Part shown: in pieces, positions 8,476-18,750 of the stretch
Position numbering within the stretch: position 1 is the stretch's first letter
Layout: each line of letters begins with the position of its first letter
Assembly: GCA_023091665.1 (NCBI GenBank)
Contig: JALJCQ010000015.1
Location: 3,348,001-3,412,000 of the forward strand
Reading direction: 5' to 3'
DNA: 64,000 bases
From: Pythium myriotylum
Taxonomy: Eukaryota; Oomycota; Peronosporomycetes; Pythiales; Pythiaceae
Program-made: the position numbers and the translations under genes
The notes under the pieces: model-generated
What the model was told of the DNA's origin: nothing
Databases searched by the model: none
What the model saw: the letters and a program-made list of their open reading frames with translations, nothing else

Positions 8476-9960
8476 CGAGAGTCGTATTTACACATACAGA
8501 ACTAATAGTATGAGACTTTGCCAACTGGCGACTACCACTACGAAGCTCGTGCCGTCTCGGGTCGCGCACTCGCGAATTTCGTGACGGTTGACGAGCGTTT
8601 CTCGAGATGTTTGATTTGCTGAAACGAGCCATTGAGACAGGCACATCTCCCTCCACGCAGAGGGCCATCTCGGTTAGATTTACCAGAGCCAGCTCGTAGT
8701 ACTAAACGTGTGGCGTGTGTGATGGTCGAGTCCCTCGTTGAAGGAGGAGACACGTGACATGACTCAGGTCGTTGCCCGGTTGAAGTCGCGTCCCGGCTTT
8801 GCGCTAGGTGACACCCACAGACCGAACTCATTCCAAAGTACGGCATCATAAAGAACATAATGATTAAAAGGGGTGATCTTTCCAATTTGAATATAATGTT
8901 AAATACCGTTTTATTGAAAAAATTAATCTCTCCAAAAAGCTCATATCATTGCTATCTACCTGGTTTTGAGTTGTTCGTACAGTGTATCAGCGTGTAATGA
9001 TCACGTTTGTCAAGGGTACATCGCCAAAACCTTGAAGTCCTGTATCTGGCCATTCTCAGAAATTCTTGCCAAAAGGGCTCACCTCTTCACGACTCGCGCC
9101 GTCGTTTCCTCAAAAGTCTCCAGACGCGTCTCCCTGCATTCCATCAGTCGACTTCCCACGTGATCGCGACTGCAGCACACAAATCGAGCATGAGGACAGA
9201 ATGTTTTTTTTTTTTTTCGATTTCGACCGACTGGAAAAAAATATGGAGAGAAGTCCGACGTCTCGACCTCTGCGATGTAGAACTGCGCGATCTGGACGCT
9301 TTTCGATGTGGCGCAGTGCATTTGTGCGGCTTCTGGTAGCCTCCAAGTGCTATTTCCAAGAGGAAACCAGGAATTTAATAATTTAGATGCCCGAGTGGTG
9401 TTGAGCACTGAAGGTGACTCAGTGTTGAGTCGTTCAGAATGGCTGGAGAACGTGACGGCAAAGACGCAGCGTTCACGCTCGTTGAACGTGGGAGCTTGTC
9501 GGGTTGTTTGGATGCCCTTGCGACTGTGGAGCTGGTAATCAGGAATCGCTCGGATCGAGGATGCTTTCAGAATCCTGAGATAGTTACAACGAATCAGTGA
9601 CAGCCATGTATTGAAGACATGGAAACTTGGGGACTTCGTTCATGCACTGAGCAGACTGCACGTCAGCAACCCAACAGGCCTAATTCTTTCGGTAGCATTC
9701 GGCCACTTTTGACTTTCAAGTGAGCCGCACTGCTTGTCCAGCTATAATACACGTGACAACCAGAATACTCGCCACTCAAAAGATGGAGCTCTGCCGAAAA
9801 TGGCCGCCGAGTTTTAGCTATTACAAACATGCATCGATTCCTCAAAATCATCCAGATGATGAAGCAACAAAGGTTGGGGCAGTTGAAGTTCGTGATAAGT
9901 TCGGGCAGCCATCACGTCGGAGTTGGAAGCGGCGCAACCATGCCGTCCAGCTGTCTTCGA
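8476..9960. other. Gene-free stretch
   Basis: A 1.5-kb AT-richer gap with a poly-T run near 9203. No coding, RNA or repeat feature could be supported. Confidence 0.5.
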
Positions 9961-10713
9961 TCACGCCGTGACGGCCTTGAGAAAGTCGCGCGCGAGTTGC
10001 CAGGCTCTGTCGACGTTGGCCTTGATCTCTGGGTCCTCCAGGTCGCCACGGTTCACCCAGCCGTGCTTGACGTTCGGGAAGTCGACCACGGCACTGAGCT
10101 TGCTAATATCCTCCCGCTCACGCAGCACCTGCTGGACAATGCCGCCTCCTTTAACTTCGTCAATCTCGTTGCCAGCCGAGAGCAAGAGCTGCGGCACTTT
10201 GATCCGCCTTGTCAGCTTCTCGATGCCGTCCGGGCCGTTCAGCGTGGTCTCCGCTTTCCACGACGGATGGAACGACACGTGGCCCGAGACAAGCGGTCCT
10301 TCTTCAGCCGACACGCGTGCGCCAAGCCACGCGCCCCAGCAGTAGCCGTAGCTCGCGATCTTCTCGACCTGGGCCTCGGTCTTGAGGTAGCTAATCGCGT
10401 CGCGCACGCACGGCAGCAGCACGTCCTCGTAGTTGTACTTGGCCTTCCACGCGACCATGTCCCAGCCATCGCACGCGTAGTCACCGTCAGTCAAGTCCAC
10501 GAGCACGACGACGTAGCCCAGTTCGCCGAGCCGGTCAGCGTCTTGCTTGGAGCGGCCGCTGTCGGGTCCGTAAATGTCGGGGAACGCGAGAATGCCGACT
10601 TTGGCCGTGGCCGGACCAGCGCGGTAGATGGTCGTCTGCCCGGCCTTGGTGATGGTGCTCACGTGCGCGGCCGACGCACGCGCAGGCTCGCTGTCGTCCG
10701 GGCAGCAGCTCAT
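9961..10713 (-). CDS. Dienelactone hydrolase family protein
   Basis: The 250-residue alpha/beta-hydrolase has a conserved N-terminus MSCCPDDSEP. The nucleophile elbow SYGYCWGAW places catalytic Cys at residue 125, the likely Asp is near residue 185 (GNEIDEV), and catalytic His 217 lies in VKHGWVNRGD. The Cys-for-Ser nucleophile is the hallmark of the dienelactone hydrolase family (carboxymethylenebutenolidase type), which opens lactone rings or hydrolyses esters. No signal peptide is evident, so it is probably cytosolic. It forms a head-to-head pair with the closely related gene at 11899. Its physiological substrate cannot be read from the sequence. The ATG at 10713 matches the start shared by all paralogues. 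Confidence 0.85.
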   Translation of the reverse strand: MSCCPDDSEPARASAAHVSTITKAGQTTIYRAGPATAKVGILAFPDIYGPDSGRSKQDADRLGELGYVVVLVDLTDGDYACDGWDMVAWKAKYNYEDVLLPCVRDAISYLKTEAQVEKIASYGYCWGAWLGARVSAEEGPLVSGHVSFHPSWKAETTLNGPDGIEKLTRRIKVPQLLLSAGNEIDEVKGGGIVQQVLREREDISKLSAVVDFPNVKHGWVNRGDLEDPEIKANVDRAWQLARDFLKAVTA

Positions 10714-11898
10714 GGTCGATCGATCGGTGCGAGGTTCTGTGGGAAAAAGTCGAAGTGAGCGAGGACGAGACTCGGCAGATCCCAAATGGGTTCGAAGAGC
10801 TCAAGCAATTGAGCTTCAGTATGAGGCAGAGAAGGTGGTGATAAAGCGAGCTTCGAAGGTCTCACCTTTGATGAGTCATCAGTGGTTCGCATTAGGTGCG
10901 CAGCCTCGGTTGAAGGCGAGGAGTTGGTGAGGATCAAGTCTGTTGAGTTCAACTGGTGAGTCCTAGTGAGAGCTGGAGATGGCGAGAGCTCTAAGGGAGC
11001 GTGGAGTGCGTGGGACTGACGTCACCCGCTGATAGAGCGCATCTCGGCAAACGTGTGCAGCTTCAGTTGTATGAATTCTGAGTCGACGGTTGTTTCGGTT
11101 CAACCCGCCCACCACATACAGGAGACGGAAGATTACAGTATTTTGGTTGAAGACAACCGCGAGAGGGGCAAGTACATCGCTGTGATCATGTGTCTACTGG
11201 TCGGTAACTGGAATTTAAGACAGTCGTATCGCAAACTGAAAAAGATCGGGTTTGCGTGAATGCCTTGGTCACTCTCTTCGAGCAACGACAGGTCAAACAC
11301 AAGGTCCAAGGCTCCCAGTTTCCTCCGGTATGGTCACAATCGGAACCTCGGAGGCTCTAGATTGTAGGGTCGGACCTTCGGCACTCCGAGCACTGTCGAT
11401 GCACGTGCCAGGTGAAAATTTCACTTGTGACAGCATGCAGTGCTGTCAAGACCAAGCAGCTACCCAGTTGGGCCGAGATCCAAGCTATGTCGATTTCGTG
11501 CCACGTCGTAGCTTTCTCCAGCATTGCTGTGGTAACTCAAAGGTGTGCAGAGTCGACTTCCGAGTTGTTGAGAGCGATGGGTACCGCTCCACCACTTGGA
11601 AGCTTGCTCAGCCATTCGTTCGAAATCGAACTTACGAACCTAGGTCGGACTTTGTCGACTTGTCACCATTGTATTCGTGAGCAGGCTCCCATCTCAGCGT
11701 CTCAGCTTCCGAAGGCCAGCGATTCACAGGGAACCTCGACGTCCACAATGGTCACACCAGCGCGTGAGCGAGTGAATACGTGATCCAGAAAGGTCCATGG
11801 GGTGACGTGACGTTGCCAGTACACACGCGCGAGTGTCTCCACTCGGCGTCGAGCTCACTCTCCGACTTGCTCATTCTCCAATTCTTCGTCCACGAGCC
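10714..11898. other. Shared divergent promoter region of a DLH pair
   Basis: About 1.2 kb between two head-to-head dienelactone hydrolase genes. An Initiator-like CTCACTTCGACTTTTT (minus strand, about 10745-10760) and CTCATTCTCCAATT (plus, 11870-11883) mark the two promoters. No other gene was seen. Confidence 0.55.
11870..11883 (+). promoter_or_regulatory. Oomycete Initiator/FPR-type core promoter
   Basis: CTCATTCTCCAATT is identical to the site at 2307 and lies 16 bp before the DLH start codon at 11899. Confidence 0.6.
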
Positions 11899-12651
11899 AT
11901 GAGCTGCTGCCCTGCCGACTCGGAGCCCGCGCGCGCCGCCGCCGCTCACGCCAGCGCCATCATCACCGCCGGCCAGACGACCATCTACCGTGCAGGACCT
12001 CCGACAGCCACGGTCGGCGTGCTCGCGTTCCCAGACATTTACGGTCTCGACAGCGGACGCGCCAAGCAGGACGCCGACCGTCTCGGGGAGCTGAGCTATG
12101 CCGTGGCCTTTGTCGACCCCACGGGCGGCGACTACGCGTACGAGGGCTGGGATATGTTCGCGTGGATGAAGAAGCAAGATTTCGAGACCGTGCTGCGCCC
12201 GCGAATCCTTGAAGCGATCGACTACCTCAAGACCGAGGCCCAGGTCGAGAAGATCGCGAGTTACGGCTACTGCTGGGGCGCGTGGGTCGGCGCGCGCGTG
12301 TCGGCCGAGCAAGGCCCGCTGATTCAGGGCCACGTGTCGTTCCATCCATCGTGGATAGTCGAGGACAAGCTGCTCGGCGACGGATCGATCGAGAAGCTCG
12401 CGGCCAAGGTGCTCGTGCCGCAGCTCTTGCTCTCGGCCGGCAACGACCTGCCGTCGCTCAAGGAGGGCGGCGCCGTGCAGCAGATTCTCTCGGAACGAGA
12501 CGACGTGAGCAAGTTGAGCCGCGTCGTCGACTTCCCGAACGTCAAGCACGGCTGGGTGAACCGCGGCGACCTCGAGGACGCTGCCGTGCAGGAGGCCGTG
12601 CCGAAAGCCTGGGACCTCGCACGCGAGTTTATCAAGAACGTCACGGCGTGA
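11899..12651 (+). CDS. Dienelactone hydrolase family protein
   Basis: The 250-residue paralogue is co-linear with the gene at 9961-10713 without length change. Key motifs are MSCCPADSEP at the N-terminus, SYGYCWGAW (nucleophile Cys at about 125), SAGNDLPS (probable catalytic Asp) and NVKHGWVNRGD (catalytic His). It is intact, GC-rich and intron-less. The start at 11899 agrees with the paralogues and lies just after a core promoter string. Divergent pairing with its sister gene suggests origin by inverted duplication and possible co-regulation. Confidence 0.87.
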   Translation: MSCCPADSEPARAAAAHASAIITAGQTTIYRAGPPTATVGVLAFPDIYGLDSGRAKQDADRLGELSYAVAFVDPTGGDYAYEGWDMFAWMKKQDFETVLRPRILEAIDYLKTEAQVEKIASYGYCWGAWVGARVSAEQGPLIQGHVSFHPSWIVEDKLLGDGSIEKLAAKVLVPQLLLSAGNDLPSLKEGGAVQQILSERDDVSKLSRVVDFPNVKHGWVNRGDLEDAAVQEAVPKAWDLAREFIKNVTA

Positions 12652-13405
12652 GAGGTGTTGATCCGAGCCACGTCACCAGAATAATAAAAGCGTTTGCATC
12701 AACGAAACCAGACCACACGTGTGCACGAATCAGGATAGGGCGGAATTGAAGAAATCCTTCAAGTGCGGGGTCTGCTTACTCGCCCACGCATGGATGGATG
12801 GCCACGCAGTAGGCAGAGCAACATCCTTCGACACAAGAAGGTCTCACTTAACCCCCCTAGGATCTTTTTGGAAAATGTAACCCCCTAGGGTAACCCAGGG
12901 TTTCTCCATCGGTATTTTTATGAAAAAATGGATTGGAAACCCAAGCGGACTATCCAGCGTCTTCCGTGGAGGACGGACGACTGGAAGAAGCGCGCGTTTG
13001 ACTTTCCTTCGGCCGTGTTTCTCTACCGCCTTGTACTGCAGTGGGCCAGCCTCCTGGACCAAGGTTGCGTCACGCCCTGTATGTTGATGCAGTCACGACC
13101 CTCTCTAACCCACTCCTCCCCTATTTCCACCAATCCCCACACTCCACGATGACGCCATCAACCCTCTCTCCCCGCATCCTCCCCTCCACTCTCTCCTCAT
13201 TTCCCTCTCAAACTCACTATAACCTCTACAAACACATAAGATGCTTTTCCATCCGCAAAATCAACTCTCCCATCGCTGATCTTGAAGCTCCGTGGTTTAC
13301 ACAACAAAACCCCCGAGCAGCTCCGACACCGACACCGGCAGCTCGCTCATTCGCCGACGTGCTCGCTTCCTCGCTCTCCTTCTCCTCGCTCCTCCGTCGA
13401 CCCAC
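12652..13405. other. Intergenic
   Basis: A short repeated TAACCCCCTAGG string (about 12848-12892) and a pyrimidine-rich leader before the next gene. In-frame sequence upstream of 13406 is open but lacks an ATG. Confidence 0.5.
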
Positions 13406-14989
13406 ATGGTGCAGCTCAACGTGCGCTCGCCGCTCGACCACGCGGCCCTCGAGCGCTTTGTGCAGGGCGCGCTCGGCGCGTTCCACGGCGCCATCGCCGC
13501 CATCGACCAGTTCCAGCACGGCCAGTCCAACCCGACGTACCTCGTGACCATGGCCGGCTCCGGCGCCAAGTGGGTGCTGCGCAAGAAGCCCCACGGCAAG
13601 ATCCTGCCGTCGGCGCACGCAGTCGAGCGCGAGTACCGCGTGCTCAAGGCGCTCGAGCACACCGAGGTGCCCGTGCCCAAGCCCGTGCTGCTCTGCGAGG
13701 ATGTCTCGGTGCTCGGCACGCCGTTTTACCTCATGGAGTACGTGGAAGGCCGCATCTTCCTGGACCCGACGCTGCGAGGCGTCAAGCCGCTCCACCGCTA
13801 CGCGATGTACAGCGCCGTCTGCGACGCGCTCGCGCGGCTCCACTCGGTGGATTACAAAGCGCTCGGACTCGCCGACTTTGGCCAGGCCGAGAACTACTCG
13901 CAGCGCGTCGTCGCGCGGTGGAACAAGCAGGTCGAGGCCGGCAAGGGCGTCTTCAAGCAGCACGGCGTCGCCGAGAACCCGCAGCTCGACTCGCTGCGCT
14001 CGTGGCTCACGGCCCACGCCGACAAGGCCGAGCAGGAGACCAAGGCCTTTGGCAAGGGCGCGACGCTCGTCCACGGCGACTTCCGCATCGACAATGTCAT
14101 CTTCCACCCGACCGAGCCGCGCGTGCTCGCCATCCTCGACTGGGAGCTCTGCACGATCGGCAACCCATTCGCCGATGTCGCGACGTTCTGCTCGACGTAC
14201 CGTTTCCCGCATGACAACGGCGGCATCAAGCTTGCGCTGCCAGGTCTCGCGGGCATCCCGTACACGCTTGAGAGCATCGGCATCCCGTCGGAGTACGAAT
14301 TCGTCATGGGCTACTGCCGTCGTGCGCGCCGCTTCCCGCTCAAGCCTGAGAGCTGGAACTTCTTCATTGGCACGGTGCTTTACCGTTTCGCGGCTATCTG
14401 CCACGGCGTGTACGCTCGCTCGCTGCAGGGCAACGCCTCGTCGGCCCACGCGCACGACGCCAAGCGTGCCATGGACCACGTGCTCGAGTTCTCCAAGAAC
14501 GTCATCGGCGAGAATGCTAAGAAGTCGATCGCGCCAGAGCCCGAGCTCGGCCACATTCTGCCGTTCCCGATCCGTGCGCACGCGCTCGAGACCTACAAGA
14601 AGCTGCTCAAGTTCTGCGAGGAGCGCGTGTTCCCGGCCGAGCACATCCACCTCCAGGAGATCGCCGATGCGCGCGCCAAGGGCAAGCAGTGGGACCACGT
14701 GCCGCAGATCATCGAGACGCTCAAGGACGAGGCTCGCGCGCTCGGTCTCTGGAACTTGTTCCTGCCGAACGTGACGATCCCGCCGCTCAACGGCAACGGC
14801 CCGAGCGTCACCTACGGCGGCGACCTGACCAACCTCGAGTACGGTCTCATGTGCGAGATCATGGGCCGCTCGATCGTGTTGGCGCCCGAGGTCTTCAACT
14901 GCTCGGCGCCCGACACGGGTAACATGGAGATTCTTTCGCGCTTCGCGACCGTCGAGCAGAAGCACAAGTACCTTGTGCCGCTGCTCAAG

Positions 14990-15022
<33 letters not shown>

Positions 15023-15841
15023 AAGCTCGTGGCGTCGTCGGACGCGACCAACATCGAGACCGAGATCGTGCGTGACGAGAAGGCCGGCGAGTACGTGATC
15101 AACGGCCTCAAGACGTACATCTCTGGTGCCGGTGACCCGCGCTGCAAGCTCATCATCCTCATGGGCAAGAACGTGGACAAGCGCGACCCGAGCAAGAAGG
15201 TGAGCCCGTTCCGCCAGCAGTCGATGATCCTCATCCCGATGGATGCTCCGGGTGTGGAGCTCATCCGCCCGATGGAGGTCTTTGGCTACGACGACGCACC
15301 GCACGGCCACTTCGAGATGCGCTTCAAGGACGTTCGTGTGCCGTTCGACAGCGTGCTGCTCGGCGAGGGCCGCGGCTTCGAGATCGCGCAGGCGCGTCTC
15401 GGCCCGGGCCGTATCCACCACTGCATGCGTGCGATCGGTGCGTCCGAGCGCTGCCTCGAGCACCTCGTGCAGCGTGCCAAGACCCGCACGGCCTTCAAGA
15501 CGCTGCTGGCCGAGAACCCGCTCGTGGGCTCGGTGATCGCCAAGTCGCGTTGCGAGATCGACCAGGCACGCCTGCTCACGCTTCAGGCCGCTCACCAGAT
15601 GGACCTCCACGGCAACAAGGTCGCGGCGCAGGCCATCGCCATGATCAAGATCGTCGCGCCCAACATGGCCACGGCCGTGGCAGACCGTGCGATCCAGATC
15701 CACGGCGCCAACGGCGTCGGCCAGGACTTTGTGCTTGCCTACCTCTACGCCGCGCTGCGCACGCTGCGCATCGCCGACGGACCGGATGAGGTCCACATGC
15801 GCACCATCACCAAGCTCGAGCTCAGCCGCTGCCGACTGTAA
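13406..15841 (+). CDS. ACAD10/11-type acyl-CoA dehydrogenase fused to phosphotransferase-like domain
   Basis: The 811-residue protein has two parts. The N-terminal half (about 20-345) is an aminoglycoside-phosphotransferase/kinase-like fold, with [12 protein letters not shown], the catalytic loop [14 protein letters not shown] and the metal-binding [12 protein letters not shown]. The C-terminal half (about 395-811) is an acyl-CoA dehydrogenase, with [30 protein letters not shown] and the FAD/active-site helix region [11 protein letters not shown]. This is the ACAD10/ACAD11 arrangement, which in animals degrades 4-hydroxy fatty acids through phosphorylation and FAD-dependent oxidation. The last three residues, CRL, fit the peroxisomal PTS1 consensus. 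Upstream in-frame sequence starts only at GTG codons, so the ATG at 13406 is used. The coding sequence is strongly GC-biased and intron-less, consistent with a conserved housekeeping gene. Confidence 0.9.
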
Positions 15842-16141
15842 GGACAGCACCTCGGCCAGCGAGCCTCCTCCGAAGCCCGTACATGTTTGATGATCCTCTG
15901 TAGGGAAGCAACACCATAACCAAAAAATGACATACGTGAGACCGTGTGTTTGTGTATGCCTGGATCATTTCATTTGACTCGACGAGGGAGGCATTTCTGG
16001 AAGCTGTGGGCTTGTGTGAGACGTCAGAAGTGTCATATAGATGTGGGACCGTAGGGAAGAGGATGGAGTTCGTTGTTAACTCGCATAAGCGCACGACAAA
16101 GCCATAGATATAATAATATTTGAAACCAAGGTGTTCTTCTT

Positions 16142-16780
16142 CTACTCGACTTGTAACCTCCCTGGCCGCGCGTCGGACGGCTCCAATTGCACGTACGGCG
16201 GCGGCGCCTCCACGTCTCCTTCTTCCTCCTCGTCGAACGCGTCGTCACGGAAGCAGGAGCAGAACGTGCGTTCAACGTCCACGCAGCGCCACTTGTGTCT
16301 CGTGACCCAGCCCACGACGTACACGAACGCGAGGAAGCCCACGGCGAACCAAAGGAAGAACATGAGCAGTATGTTGTCGCCGCCGCTGGTATTGCTTGCG
16401 GGCATGGACGCCGCATCGCGCGTCGGGAAGAGCACGCCTTCGCACGTGCGCGCGAGCTGCTGGAGGTCGCTCGCGACGAGCGAGAGATTCGCGGCGCCTG
16501 GCACGGTCTGCACGAGCACGCAGTCGGCCTTGACGACCGAGACGAGCTGAGCGAGCGCCGACGTGCAGTTGAGGTCTCGGCAGATCTGGTCCGTGCGGTT
16601 GCTCGTGAACGCCCAGGCGATTGTGCCGGGCACGCGCGAGACGCCGAGGTCGGCGACGCATGTCGGATAGCCCACGAGCTCGTTCGAGAGCGCGGCGCGC
16701 ACGGCGGCGGAGCACGCGGGTGGCGAGGACGCGCGAGAGGCCGCGACGAGCAGCGCGAGCGCGAGCAGCAGGCGAGGCAT
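16142..16780 (-). CDS. Elicitin-like membrane protein with acidic PPPY tail
   Basis: The 212-residue product has a signal peptide (about 1-18) and the six canonical Cys at 23, 41, 67, 72, 87 and 113 (ICRDLNC pair). A transmembrane helix spans about 137-157 (LLMFFLWFAVGFLAFVYVVG). The tail of about 55 residues has a CSC cluster, an acidic run (DEEEEGD) and APPPYVQLEP. PPxY is a WW-domain ligand, so the tail could recruit ubiquitin-ligase or trafficking factors (inference). The ATG at 16780 opens the signal peptide; the longer in-frame start at 16855 adds 25 hydrophilic residues. A copy of the shared upstream motif lies 69 bp before this ATG. Confidence 0.75.
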   Translation of the reverse strand: MPRLLLALALLVAASRASSPPACSAAVRAALSNELVGYPTCVADLGVSRVPGTIAWAFTSNRTDQICRDLNCTSALAQLVSVVKADCVLVQTVPGAANLSLVASDLQQLARTCEGVLFPTRDAASMPASNTSGGDNILLMFFLWFAVGFLAFVYVVGWVTRHKWRCVDVERTFCSCFRDDAFDEEEEGDVEAPPPYVQLEPSDARPGRLQVE

Positions 16781-16848
16781 GGAGGGAAGTGGGCCAGCGG
16801 CATGGTGGTCGCCGGTGGGGCTCGTTTTCCCAGCATACGAGGTGATCC

Positions 16849-16868
16849 GTACCAAAAGTAGGTGATAC
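16849..16868 (-). promoter_or_regulatory. Shared upstream motif, copy 4
   Basis: On the minus strand the sequence is gtatcacctacttttggtac. It lies 69-88 bp upstream of the elicitin-like ATG at 16780, in gene orientation, and keeps every fixed base of TCACCTNNTTTTGGTAC. Confidence 0.5.
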
Positions 16869-18619
16869 GGAGTGGGAGACGCGCAAGTGGAATGTATGTG
16901 GAAGATACCTTGTTTTGAGAATTCGATGTGATCGGCAAGGAGAGGATTTGCGAACGAATCGGGAAAGATAAGGGAGGTTTTCAGGAGGGAAGCTCTATTA
17001 CGGTAAAAGGGGGTTTAGAATTGAAAGGGTTTTGAATTATAATTGGAGAGCAATGAGCTGCTTGTCCAATTTGGTGGCTTTTTCGTCCTCGGGCGAGATC
17101 TGTAAGGACGAGGAGGCAGTCGCTGTGGAATGCGAGGGGCTTGGCTGTGGAGAAGTGGTGAGCATTTGATTTGTTCAAGTGAGTGGTGGGACCCCGTCTC
17201 ACCAATGTCTCATCGAATGCCGCTGGTTCGAGCGAACATTTGGACGGAATTCCAGAGCACACTTGCGCGTGAACCGGGAGTTTGATCCCGCATCACTGTG
17301 GCAACAACTTTTCTTGGTCTTGGGCGCTGCTGAACGTGATGATGGCGAAGAAAAAGTACGGAATGCGAAACACCCCACTTCGCTCTCAGCGGAGCTCGTT
17401 TTGGTCAGCGACAAATATAGCAGGAATACAAATGACGTTTCTGTCAATCAACCCTTTCGAAACATCACGGCCATCATAAATCGGGGACATGTCTCCTGCA
17501 CCCTTGCTCCTGCCACCTTCGAGTCTCCCATTCTGAAAAAAAAAGTGAGACCATCACACAGTCTGTTTCGCCTCTCTCTCTTGCGCGTCGTTGTCATCCC
17601 AATCCTCCACCAGCCGACTGTATTGGCTATCCGGCGTGCATCGCCGACGTCGACTGCCCGGAGGCTGGCAGTTATCAATGAGTAGGCACTGAATATCTGT
17701 TTCTCTCCTGTAGGCACTGAACCAGGGCAATCGGCACTGAATAGTTCAACAGGCAATTAGGCACACTTTTCTTCTGGAGGGTCTTCAACCGCTGAACGTC
17801 TGCCATACGACGCATAGGATCGCGGAGACTAGCGGACCAACTCTGCATCCGTCGCTGGAGTCACCACGTCCGCGCGCACAACAAGATGGCTGAACTACTC
17901 GCCAATCTTGCGACGGACTCGCGATCTAGCTCGCAAGTCCTTCATCCAACCACCCGGGACGGTCATTCTGATCTCTCGGTGATGCTGTACAACTTCCTTG
18001 GCTCGCGGCTTCCACCGCGAGTAGCGTTGAGCTTTAAAACAGTCGAAGCCCAGCGGAGCTATTATGATTCACGATGAATAGGATACTGGTAAAGATCTGG
18101 ACAGGCCCAACCGTTGAGATACAGGAAGAGGGAGACCTTGATAGTTGTCGCACGGTGCTTCCCGAGGCCAGGTTCAGCTCGTTCGATTTCTTTTGGTGGA
18201 ACTTATATACATCAACAACAAGTGGAAGAACAAGTCGGAATCACACTAGACGCCAATGTGTCATGAATGATGATGACTTGCAACCACGAGATCAAATCCC
18301 ACAGCAATCGTGGCCATGGGCGCAGGAGAGACGAGGAGCTGGTTGTCGAAAAGAGAGCGCATCAGCGAAGAGGAGGATGCGCGACATTTTGACAATCGCA
18401 AAAACAAACGGAGGGTTGCCAGGCACCACTGTCGCAAATACTCTGTACCGCACATGCCTGTAGTTTGGCTATATGAACATGCCGTCAGTTGCTACGTATC
18501 TTGTGATGGATGTTTTGCCTGACTGCCCTTGCTCAGAGAGTCAACCACGAGTTCCACGCATAGAGCTTCGCTCCAACAGTCATAGAAGTGCACATTGCTC
18601 CACTTTGGCTTCCCCCCAA

Positions 18620-18750
18620 TGGTACTTGACGGCGTCGCTCGGTCTGTAAGCTGGGCCATTCAGTCGGCCGTCGTGTCTATTCGGTCCCCTCGTGTCGTAT
18701 TAGCCAACGCGCACCGAGACGGTTGGCGTCTTCCATTAACCAGCCGCTGT
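18620..18750 (-). pseudogene. Decayed dienelactone hydrolase fragment
   Basis: The plus-strand string TCCCCTCGTGTC, then CGCACCGAG, GGCGTCTTCC and CCGCTGTC occur in the same order as in the minus-strand DLH copy at 22764-23534 (its 23300-23390 part). A stretch of about 18 bp is missing, along with many substitutions. No frame survives. It marks an old DLH copy between the elicitin-like and hydrolase clusters. Confidence 0.5.

Noticed and set aside
13226..15850. Long minus-strand frame (874 codons) opposite the ACAD gene
   Set aside because: It is the antisense shadow of a GC-rich gene with strong third-position bias; its composition (His/Arg/Val/Leu-rich) has no domain.
17179..17685. ORF in the gene-poor region
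   Set aside because: No signal peptide, motif or codon bias; composition like its surroundings.
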